From Verrucomicrobiales bacterium (GTDB lineage: Bacteria; Verrucomicrobiota; Verrucomicrobiia; Verrucomicrobiales; SKLO01), in assembly GCA_007123195.1 (NCBI GenBank), contig SKLO01000281.1, forward strand, positions 1 to 6,162: 6,162 nt of DNA, written 5' to 3'. Each line of letters opens with the position of its first letter. The first letter of the stretch is position 1. Under the pieces are notes generated by a model. That model was not told where the DNA came from. It was given only the letters and a program-made list of their open reading frames with translations, and searched no databases. The position numbers and the translations under genes were made by a program. This document shows, piece after piece, positions 1 through 5,384 of the stretch.

Positions 1-497
1 GGCAGCGCTTCGCCCGGCAACAGCCGCTGCAGGCATCGCTCCAACGTCACCGGACTGGTCGAAGTCGTCAGCAGCGTCGGCAGCCTCCCGCTACGATGAC
101 TGGTGATCACCATGCCCACCACCGACTCCGACGCCCGCCGGATCCGGCACCAGTTCAGCGGCCCGATCTGCTCGGCGCCGTCGATCATCAGGAACTCACC
201 CCGCCCCGCCGCCGCCAACAGCGATTGCAGCGCGTCCGGTGTCAGTCCGCGCCCGCGCTCCGCTCCCAACTGCAACAAGTGTGGCGCCGGCCAGTCGTCC
301 GATTGCCCCAACCGCGCCGCCAACCCCTGCAACATGGTGGTCTTGCCGGAGCCGTGCGGGCCCACCACCGCGCCGCGCCACGACAACCGCCGCAACCGGT
401 CCATGATCGCATTCCAGTCGGTCCCCAGCCACTCGGGCTGGAACGGCAGCAGGCGCTCGACACGCTCGCTTCGAAGGGGGTTGTCACGGGCTTTCAT
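1..497 (-). CDS. P-loop NTPase of unknown function, 3' end cut off
   Basis: Reading the minus strand from an ATG at 497 gives an open frame of 165 codons that leaves the window without a stop. A Walker A motif, GPHGSGKT, lies at residues 46-53. It is followed by a hydrophobic strand ending in acid (GEFLMIDGAEQ, 100-110; D106 is the likely Walker B aspartate) and a later strand VVGMVITSHR (126-135). There is no ABC signature in the visible part, so it is not a standard ABC transporter ATPase. The N-terminus is charged and has no signal peptide, so the protein is probably cytoplasmic. Small proteins with a 'RGAxVGPHGSGK' P-loop occur as uncharacterised proteins in planctomycetes, as far as I recall; no function can be assigned. 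The start is uncertain: no Shine-Dalgarno sequence precedes it, and an in-frame TTG lies 14 codons upstream. It is divergent from the enzyme gene to its right. Confidence 0.8.
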   Translation of the reverse strand, partial: MKARDNPLRSERVERLLPFQPEWLGTDWNAIMDRLRRLSWRGAVVGPHGSGKTTMLQGLAARLGQSDDWPAPHLLQLGAERGRGLTPDALQSLLAAAGRGEFLMIDGAEQIGPLNWCRIRRASESVVGMVITSHRSGRLPTLLTTSTSPVTLERCLQRLLPGEAL

Positions 498-767
498 CGG
501 GAGAGGTGGAAAGTTAATGCACGAGTCGGAACGGTTCAACCAGCCCTGAGAAGGGGATCGAGCTCATGCAACCTACGCACAACCTGCGCAGCCTCGATGC
601 AGCAGCGAAGGGCCTCCGCTCAAGGAGCCACGGCATCCTTGCCGTGAGCGTTCGGCGCGGGCGCGCACCGCGGTGTCGCGGGTGGTGCACGAACGGCGCG
701 GACCCGGCCCGCGCCAGCCCGGAAAGTTCGTTCTCGCCAGCCCGGCCGTTTTGCGGAACGTTCCCTG
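498..767. promoter_or_regulatory. divergent intergenic region
   Basis: These 270 bases separate the divergent NTPase and FGE genes. Promoters for both should lie here, but I see no strong one. The best minus-strand candidate is TTGAAC (complement of 534-539) with a 16-bp spacer and a poor TTAACT -10 (complement of 512-517). The region also holds a hairpin at 617-650 and short GAAC/GTTC dyads at 528-537 and 755-764. An ATG at 566 follows an AAGGGG stretch, but its frame encodes an arginine- and proline-rich sequence with no family resemblance and runs on as a shadow of the FGE gene, so I do not call it. Confidence 0.5.
617..650 (+). other. stable hairpin with alternative pairings, FGE leader
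   Basis: CACGGCA (629-635) and TGCCGTG (640-646) form a perfect 7-bp stem around a four-base TCCT loop. Flanking CGCTCA (617-622) can pair with TGAGCG (645-650), and CAAGGA (621-626) can pair with TCCTTG (636-641). These helices are partly exclusive, so two folds are possible. There is no following T-run, so this is not a classical intrinsic terminator. If transcription of the FGE gene starts upstream, the element lies in its 5' leader; a binding site or chance structure in GC-rich DNA are the alternatives. Confidence 0.4.
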
Positions 768-1952
768 ATGATGCGCCTGATCCGCTCTTGTCCCCCCTGC
801 CCGCACCGGACACCACGCCGTCGGCACCACCGCGCGGCGTCGCGCCCGCGCCGCTCTTTCTCGTGCGCCGCCGCCATGGTGGCGGCGGGGCTCGCCGCCG
901 CCCTCGTCTTGATTCCGCACGTCGGCCCGTCACCGCTGGCGGCGGCCGATTCGCCGCCGGCCCCGGACGGCATGGCATCCATCCCCGGCGGCGAGTTCAC
1001 CATGGGCTCCGACGCCAACCACGCCTTCGCCAACGAGCGACCGGCCCACCGGGTCGTGGTCGATGCCTTCCTCCTCGATATCCACCCGGTCACCAACGCC
1101 CAATACGCCGAGTTCGTCGAGGCCACCGGCTACCAGACCGTGGCCGAACGCCCGGTTGACTGGGAGGAAATGAAGCAGCAACTGCCCCCCGGCACGCCCA
1201 AACCCCCGGACGAAGTGCTGCAGCCGGGATCGCTGGTGTTCAAACCCACCGACGGCCCGGTCAACCTGCGCCACATGGACCAGTGGTGGCACTGGGTCCA
1301 CGGCGCCAACTGGCGCCACCCGGAGGGACCCGGCAGCGACATCGAGGACCGCGCGGACCATCCCGTGGTCCACATTGCCTGGGAAGACGCCGTCGCCTAC
1401 GCCGAGTGGGCCGGCAAACGGCTGCCGACCGAGGCCGAATGGGAGTTCGCCGCCCGCGGCGGGCTCGAGGGCAAGCGCTACAACTGGGGCGACGAGGAGC
1501 GACCCGACGGCAAATTCATGGCCAACCGCTGGCACGGTGACTTCCCCTTCCGCAACAGCGAGGCCGACGGCTTCGCCGGCACCTCGCCGGTCGGCAGCTT
1601 CCCAGCCAACGGCTACGGCCTCCACGACATGGCCGGCAATGTCTGGAACTGGTGTTCGGACATCTACCACGGCAGCACCTTCATGAGCCGCGCCGAGGGC
1701 GAGCAACCCGTGGTCAACCCGCGCGGCCCCGCCGCCGACGAGCGCGAGGTGTTCCTCCCCGGCGACCCTTCTCCCCCCACCGCCCCCGGTGCCCTGCGAC
1801 GCGTCACCAAGGGCGGATCGTTCCTCTGCAACCCCGCCTACTGCGAGAGCTACCGCCCGTCCGCCCGCCGCGGCACCCCGCCCGACACCGGCTCCTCCCA
1901 CGTCGGCTTCCGCTGCGCCATGGACCTGCCAGACCCACCCTCCCCGGATTGA
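768..1952 (+). CDS. exported formylglycine-generating enzyme (FGE/SUMF1 family)
   Basis: This 394-residue protein belongs to the FGE-sulfatase family. True members use Cu(I) and O2 to oxidise a cysteine in type I sulfatases to the catalytic formylglycine. The fold's hallmarks run in order: GGEFTMGS (74-81), GANWRHPEGP (179-188), KRLPTEAEWEF (217-227), then GLHDMAGNVW, and a C-terminal VGFRCA. In the segment RVTKGGSFLCNPAYCESYR the cysteines are C354 and C359, with the same five-residue spacing as the Cu-binding active-site pair C336/C341 of human FGE. Many bacterial SUMF1-like proteins lack this pair, so genuine FGE activity is likely. The N-terminus is arginine-rich, then has a hydrophobic stretch (about 33-49) and a possible cleavage site after AAA (58-60); R28-R29 followed by SF is weakly Tat-like. 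The start is 768 or the adjacent ATG at 771; no clear ribosome site is seen. No sulfatase gene lies in the window, and the gene appears separate from the metal operon downstream. Confidence 0.9.
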   Translation: MMRLIRSCPPCPHRTPRRRHHRAASRPRRSFSCAAAMVAAGLAAALVLIPHVGPSPLAAADSPPAPDGMASIPGGEFTMGSDANHAFANERPAHRVVVDAFLLDIHPVTNAQYAEFVEATGYQTVAERPVDWEEMKQQLPPGTPKPPDEVLQPGSLVFKPTDGPVNLRHMDQWWHWVHGANWRHPEGPGSDIEDRADHPVVHIAWEDAVAYAEWAGKRLPTEAEWEFAARGGLEGKRYNWGDEERPDGKFMANRWHGDFPFRNSEADGFAGTSPVGSFPANGYGLHDMAGNVWNWCSDIYHGSTFMSRAEGEQPVVNPRGPAADEREVFLPGDPSPPTAPGALRRVTKGGSFLCNPAYCESYRPSARRGTPPDTGSSHVGFRCAMDLPDPPSPD

Positions 1953-1982
1953 TTTTGATTTATCAAATATTAGAACACGGTG

Positions 1983-2012
1983 TTGACAAATACAGTTTTT
2001 GTGGCATCTAAT
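1983..2012 (+). promoter_or_regulatory. sigma-70-type promoter of mntABCD
   Basis: A perfect -35 box TTGACA (1983-1988) is followed by an 18-bp spacer and a -10 box TCTAAT (2007-2012), which matches TATAAT at five of six positions. The predicted transcription start at about 2018-2020 falls on the ATG at 2017-2019. The mRNA would therefore be leaderless, or the true start may be a base or two different. The promoter reads directly into the metal ABC operon. Confidence 0.65.
1986..2002. promoter_or_regulatory. 17-bp palindrome between -35 and -10, candidate metalloregulator operator
   Basis: The sequence ACAAATACAGTTTTTGT is nearly its own reverse complement: six of eight arm pairs match around a single central base, giving ACAAAnACnGTnTTTGT. 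It covers the end of the -35 box and most of the spacer, the usual place for a repressor that blocks RNA polymerase. Since the operon encodes a DtxR/MntR-like domain, that domain is the natural candidate ligand. A Fur- or Zur-type protein encoded elsewhere is the alternative. The binding assignment is inference; the symmetry and position are seen directly. Confidence 0.55.
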
Positions 2013-2016
2013 TCAT

Positions 2017-3072
2017 ATGCACCGAGCCCAGCTCGCCACCGCTGCCCACCCAACCTCGCCGCCCCCACGGCGACGCCTCCCCACGCGCCGAACACTCCCG
2101 CCGCTGTCCTCGCTCACCCTTGCCGTCACGCTGGCACTCGCCGGCTGCGGCTCCGGTGACCCGGCCGGCCCCGCCGACGACCGCCCGCTGGTGGTCTGCA
2201 CCACCGGCATGATCGCCGACCTCGTGCGCGAAATCGGCGGCGACGACCTGCGCGTCGTCCAACTGGTCCGCGCGGGCGTCGATCCCCACCTCTACACCCC
2301 CACCCGCGACGACGTCCAGCGACTGGCCGCCGCCGACCTCATCCTCTACAACGGTCTCCTGCTCGAGGGCCGTATGGGCGACGCCCTGCAACGGCTCGCC
2401 GCCGGTGGCACCCGCGTGATCGCCGTCGCCGAAACCGTGCCCGAACACCAGCGTCTGAGCGAGCCCGGCAGCGGCGGTCAACCCGATCCCCACGTCTGGA
2501 TGGACGTCGCCCTCTGGGGCCACGTGGCCGGGCGGATCGGTGCCGAACTGGCCGAACTCCACCCGCCCGCCGCCGACCGGTTCGCCGCCAACACTGAAAC
2601 CCTCGTGACCCGGCTCGACGAGCTGCACCAGTCCATCCAACAACTGGTCGACACGATCCCCGAAACCCGGCGCGTGCTGGTCACCGCCCACGACGCCTTC
2701 GGCTACTTCGGCCGCGCCTACGGGGTCGAGGTGCGCGGCATCCAGGGCTTCAGCACCGAGTCGGAAGCCGGTCTGCGCGACATCAACGAACTGGTCGATT
2801 ACCTCATCGAACGCGACATCGGCGCGATCTTCGTCGAGAGCACGGTGGCCGACCGCAGCGTGCGCGCCCTGATCGAAGGCGCCGCCGCGCGCGGCCACGA
2901 GGTGGTGATCGGCGGTGAGTTGTTCTCCGATTCCACCGGACCGGCCGGCACCTGGGAGGGCACCTACATCGGCATGATGGACCACAACGCCAGCACCCTG
3001 GTGCGCGCGCTCGGCGGCACCGCCCCCGAGCGCGGGGTCTACGACCGCCTCGCCGCCCAGCCCGCACCCTGA
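2017..3072 (+). CDS. mntA: metal ABC transporter substrate-binding lipoprotein (TroA/MntA, cluster A-I)
   Basis: The product (351 residues from ATG 2017) is the solute-binding subunit of a Mn/Zn/Fe importer. An arginine-rich N-terminus precedes a hydrophobic stretch ending in the lipobox L41-A42-G43-C44, so the mature protein should be lipid-anchored at C44. The four metal ligands of the cluster A-I fold are visible: H91 in VDPHLYTPT, H159 in DPHVWMD, H225 in TAHDAFGYFG and D305 in LFSDSTG. The His3-Asp set resembles Treponema TroA rather than the His2-Glu-Asp set of Mn-specific PsaA. The long His-rich loop typical of ZnuA is absent, so broad Mn/Zn specificity is plausible and the metal is not decided. 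A TTG at 1999 in the same frame would extend the protein by six residues, but it lies upstream of the predicted transcription start, so ATG 2017 is preferred. It is the first gene of the operon. Confidence 0.93.
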   Translation: MHRAQLATAAHPTSPPPRRRLPTRRTLPPLSSLTLAVTLALAGCGSGDPAGPADDRPLVVCTTGMIADLVREIGGDDLRVVQLVRAGVDPHLYTPTRDDVQRLAAADLILYNGLLLEGRMGDALQRLAAGGTRVIAVAETVPEHQRLSEPGSGGQPDPHVWMDVALWGHVAGRIGAELAELHPPAADRFAANTETLVTRLDELHQSIQQLVDTIPETRRVLVTAHDAFGYFGRAYGVEVRGIQGFSTESEAGLRDINELVDYLIERDIGAIFVESTVADRSVRALIEGAAARGHEVVIGGELFSDSTGPAGTWEGTYIGMMDHNASTLVRALGGTAPERGVYDRLAAQPAP

Positions 3073-3073
3073 C

Positions 3074-3880
3074 ATGAACGCCGCTGCTCCATCCCCCGCC
3101 CCGGTCGGCGAGCCGGCGATGTCGGTGCGCGATCTCAACGTCGCCTACGACCGCAAGATGGTGTTGTGGGACGTCGGCTTCGACCTGCCCGGCGGCACCC
3201 TCGCGGCCATGGTCGGACCCAACGGCGCCGGCAAGAGCACCGTGCTCAAGGCCGCCCTCGGCCTCGTTCCCAGCGCCTCCGGCCAGGTGCGCTTTTTCGG
3301 CCTCCCCCTCGAGCGCGCACGCCGCCGGGTCGCCTACGTGCCGCAGCGGGAATCGGTCGACTGGGACTTCCCCGTCAACGCGCTCGACGTCGTCGCCATG
3401 GGTCTCTACCGCCAGGTCGGCTGGTGCCTGCCGCTGACAAAACGGCACCGCGACCGCGCCATGGAGGCGCTTGTCAGGGTGGGGCTGGCCGATCTCGCCC
3501 GGCGCCAGATCGGCCAATTGTCCGGCGGCCAGCAGCAGCGCGTGTTCCTCGCCCGCGCGCTGGTGCAGGACGCCGACCTCTACCTGATGGACGAACCCTT
3601 TGCCGGGGTCGACGCCGCCACCGAGCGCGCCATCGTCGATGTCCTGCGCGCCCTCCGCGCCGAAGGCCGCACCGTGCTCTGCGTGCACCACGATCTCGAC
3701 ACCGTCACCGCCTACTTCGACCACTGCCTGCTGCTCAACATGCGCGTGATCGCCGCCGGGCCGGTCGCCCGGGTGTTCCAGCCCGACCACCTGCGCCGCA
3801 CCTTCGGCGACCGCTGGCGCCTGCTTGAGGACACCGTCGTGCGCTTCGGCGAGGAGGCGGTCACCAGCGGTCGCTCCTGA
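3074..3880 (+). CDS. mntB: metal ABC transporter ATP-binding protein (TroB/MntB)
   Basis: This 268-residue protein hydrolyses ATP to power the importer. All ABC motifs are intact: Walker A GPNGAGKST (48-56), Q-loop glutamine Q91, signature LSGGQ (149-153), Walker B with D173 and catalytic E174 (LYLMDEP), and the H-loop histidine H206 (VHHDL). The sequence VPQRESVDWDFP (89-100) after the Q-loop is typical of the Mn/Zn/Fe branch and marks it as the partner of TroC/TroD-type permeases. Length is normal for the family. The start ATG lies one base after the stop of mntA, in the motif TGACATG, with no Shine-Dalgarno sequence, which suggests translational coupling. A second in-frame ATG at 3119 (M16) is a possible shorter start. 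Confidence 0.95.
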   Translation: MNAAAPSPAPVGEPAMSVRDLNVAYDRKMVLWDVGFDLPGGTLAAMVGPNGAGKSTVLKAALGLVPSASGQVRFFGLPLERARRRVAYVPQRESVDWDFPVNALDVVAMGLYRQVGWCLPLTKRHRDRAMEALVRVGLADLARRQIGQLSGGQQQRVFLARALVQDADLYLMDEPFAGVDAATERAIVDVLRALRAEGRTVLCVHHDLDTVTAYFDHCLLLNMRVIAAGPVARVFQPDHLRRTFGDRWRLLEDTVVRFGEEAVTSGRS

Positions 3881-3881
3881 C

Positions 3882-5384
3882 ATGCCCACCATGATTGCCG
3901 CCCTGACGCTGTCCGCGCCCGTGCCAGCCGCGACGCCCCTGTGGGCCGCGGCGTGGACGGTCGACTGGGACGCCCTGCGCCGGGTCGCCTCGCTGGCCGA
4001 CCACAACACCCGGGTGGTGCTGCTGGGCGTCGTGCTGCTCGGCCTTGCCGGCGGCGTGGTCGGCACCCTGCTGCTGCTGCGCCGCCGCGCCCTGCTCAGC
4101 GACACCATCAGCCACGCCTGCCTGCCCGGTGTGGTGCTGGCGTTCCTGCTGGGCGAATTGTGGTTCGGTGGGGGGCGCTCGCTGCCGTGGCTGCTGCTCG
4201 GCGCCGCGATCGCCGGCAGCAGCGGCGCGCTGGCCGTCCACTGGCTGCGGCACCGCGCCGGCGTGCGCGAGGACGCCGCCCTCGCCATGGTGCTCAGCGT
4301 GTTCTTCGGCGCCGGGGTGGTGTTGCTGTCGCTGGTGCAGCAGGCCCCCGGCGGCGGCGCCGCCGGCCTGTCCGGATTCGTGTTCGGCAAGGCCGCCTCA
4401 CTGACCGCCGCCGACGCCCGCTGGATCGCCACGCTCTCCAGCCTGCTGCTGCTGGCGGTGTTCCTGTTGCGCAAGGAATTCGCCCTGCTGTGCTTCGACG
4501 AAACCCACGCCCGCGTCCAGGGCTGGCCGGTGCGCGGCCTCGACCTCGCGCTCATGGGCGCCGTGGTCGCGGTCACCGTCACCGGCCTCCAGGCGGTCGG
4601 ACTGCTGCTGGTCGTGGCCCTGCTCATCATCCCGCCGGCCGCGGCCCGGTTCTGGACCGATCACCTCACCACCTCGATGGCCCTCGCCGGCGCCATCGGC
4701 GCCGGCAGCGGCGCCGCCGGAGTTATGCTCAGCGCCCTGCTGCCGCGTGCCCCCGCCGGCGCCGTCATCGTGCTCGCCGCCTCCACCACCTTCGCCCTGT
4801 CGATGCTGTTCGGCCACAAGCGCGGCCTCTGCGCGCGCGCGCTGCGACGCCACCGCCAGGCCCGCGCCATCGGCCGCGACCACCTGCTGCGCGCCATCTA
4901 CGAATGCCTTGAAACCAAGGGCATCACCGACCGCGCCAGCGCCTCGCGCAACCAGGCCGGACGGCTGCCGTTGCCGGACCTCGCCCACCACCGCAGCTGG
5001 ACCGACTCGGAACTCCGCGCCCTGGTGCGCCACGCCGACGCCGACGGATTTGTCGCCCGCCTCGCCAACGACCACATCCAGCTCACCCGCGCCGGTTGGG
5101 ACAAGGCCGCGCGCCTCACCCGCAACCACCGGTTGTGGGAACTCTACCTGCTGCACTATGCCGACAGCGCCGCCGCCGTGGTCGATCGTGAAGCCGACGT
5201 CATGGAACACGTGGTCGGCCAGGACGTCGCCGACCGGCTCGAACGGCTGCTTGAAAACCAGGTGCCACGCTTTGCCGTGCCCGACAGCCCGCACGATCTC
5301 GGCGGCAAGGCCGGCCCACTACCCCGGGTCGGATCCCCTCACGCTGAACCGGACGCCCGCCGGGAGGTCGGACCGACACCGTGA
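3882..5384 (+). CDS. mntC: metal ABC permease fused to a DtxR/MntR-like regulator domain (TroC/MntC, YtgCR architecture)
   Basis: The product has 500 residues, against roughly 280-300 for a plain ABC-3 permease. Residues 45-311 form the membrane part, with hydrophobic segments near 45-66, 80-92, 101-121, 132-152, 181-196, 222-256 (about two helices), 264-286 and 291-311. Family motifs are LLRRRALLSDTISHACLPG (64-83) and GLQAVGLLLVVALLIIPPAAA (235-255). A basic linker (312-328) leads to a cytoplasmic domain with a winged-helix region and a DtxR-family metal-binding/dimerisation region (329-480). The frame is continuous, so this is a real fusion and not an assembly join of two genes. The start at 3882 sits in a TGACATG junction identical to that of mntB; an earlier ATG at 3825 would overlap mntB by 56 bases and adds no family sequence. 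The domain order matches Chlamydia YtgCR, in which the repressor part is released by cleavage. The stop overlaps the mntD start. Confidence 0.92.
   Translation: MPTMIAALTLSAPVPAATPLWAAAWTVDWDALRRVASLADHNTRVVLLGVVLLGLAGGVVGTLLLLRRRALLSDTISHACLPGVVLAFLLGELWFGGGRSLPWLLLGAAIAGSSGALAVHWLRHRAGVREDAALAMVLSVFFGAGVVLLSLVQQAPGGGAAGLSGFVFGKAASLTAADARWIATLSSLLLLAVFLLRKEFALLCFDETHARVQGWPVRGLDLALMGAVVAVTVTGLQAVGLLLVVALLIIPPAAARFWTDHLTTSMALAGAIGAGSGAAGVMLSALLPRAPAGAVIVLAASTTFALSMLFGHKRGLCARALRRHRQARAIGRDHLLRAIYECLETKGITDRASASRNQAGRLPLPDLAHHRSWTDSELRALVRHADADGFVARLANDHIQLTRAGWDKAARLTRNHRLWELYLLHYADSAAAVVDREADVMEHVVGQDVADRLERLLENQVPRFAVPDSPHDLGGKAGPLPRVGSPHAEPDARREVGPTP
4866..5384 (+). other. DtxR/MntR-like winged-helix and metal-binding domain at the C-terminus of MntC
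   Basis: This segment encodes residues 329-500 of the fusion. Helix 1 is GRDHLLRAIYECLE (331-344). The helix-turn-helix runs from DLA (366-368) to GFV (389-391), 26 residues, the same span as from DLA to GLV in typical DtxR-family proteins. The wing is HIQLTRAGW. Next comes NHRLWELYLL and VDREADVMEH, which align with the metal-binding helices of DtxR. Aligned by eye: H416 and E420 match DtxR H79 and E83; D439, E442 and H443 match C102, E105 and H106; H334 sits where DtxR has M10 and MntR has D8; D435 replaces H98. There is no SH3-like third domain; the tail from about 470 is proline-rich. An in-frame ATG at 4803 (M308) just before the domain could allow separate translation, but no ribosome site is seen. 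Confidence 0.85.

Larger units (their letters stand above)
1953..2016 (+). promoter_or_regulatory. AT-rich control region of the metal-uptake operon
   Basis: This stretch is roughly 30% GC between genes near 70% GC. Besides the promoter and main palindrome listed separately, it holds two further dyads: TTTGAT-TT-ATCAAA at 1954-1967 and AACAC-G-GTGTT at 1974-1984. The sequence CAAATA occurs twice (1964-1969 and 1987-1992), 23 bp apart. No rho-independent terminator for the upstream FGE gene is evident. The density of dyads suggests one or more metalloregulator sites. Confidence 0.6.

Noticed and set aside
96..647. Open frames on the plus strand across the first 650 bases
   Set aside because: They overlap the minus-strand NTPase, which has coherent Walker A and B motifs; the plus-strand translations are Arg/Pro/Gln-rich without family resemblance.
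930..1901. 323-codon open frame antisense to the FGE gene
   Set aside because: Glycine/alanine/valine-rich shadow with no motif, while the opposite strand encodes a complete FGE domain.
1954..1970. Possible terminator for the FGE gene
   Set aside because: The dyad is a short AT-only-closed stem with a two-base centre and no T-run after it; an operator role fits better.
4066..4082. CTG repeat run resembling a microsatellite
   Set aside because: It encodes consecutive leucines in a transmembrane segment of MntC and reflects codon preference.
2804..4630. 608-codon open frame on the minus strand
   Set aside because: It lies opposite mntA, mntB and mntC, which have clear family motifs. Its translation is low-complexity (Arg, Ser, Pro, Ala, Gly) with no recognisable domain; long antisense frames are expected in GC-rich codons.
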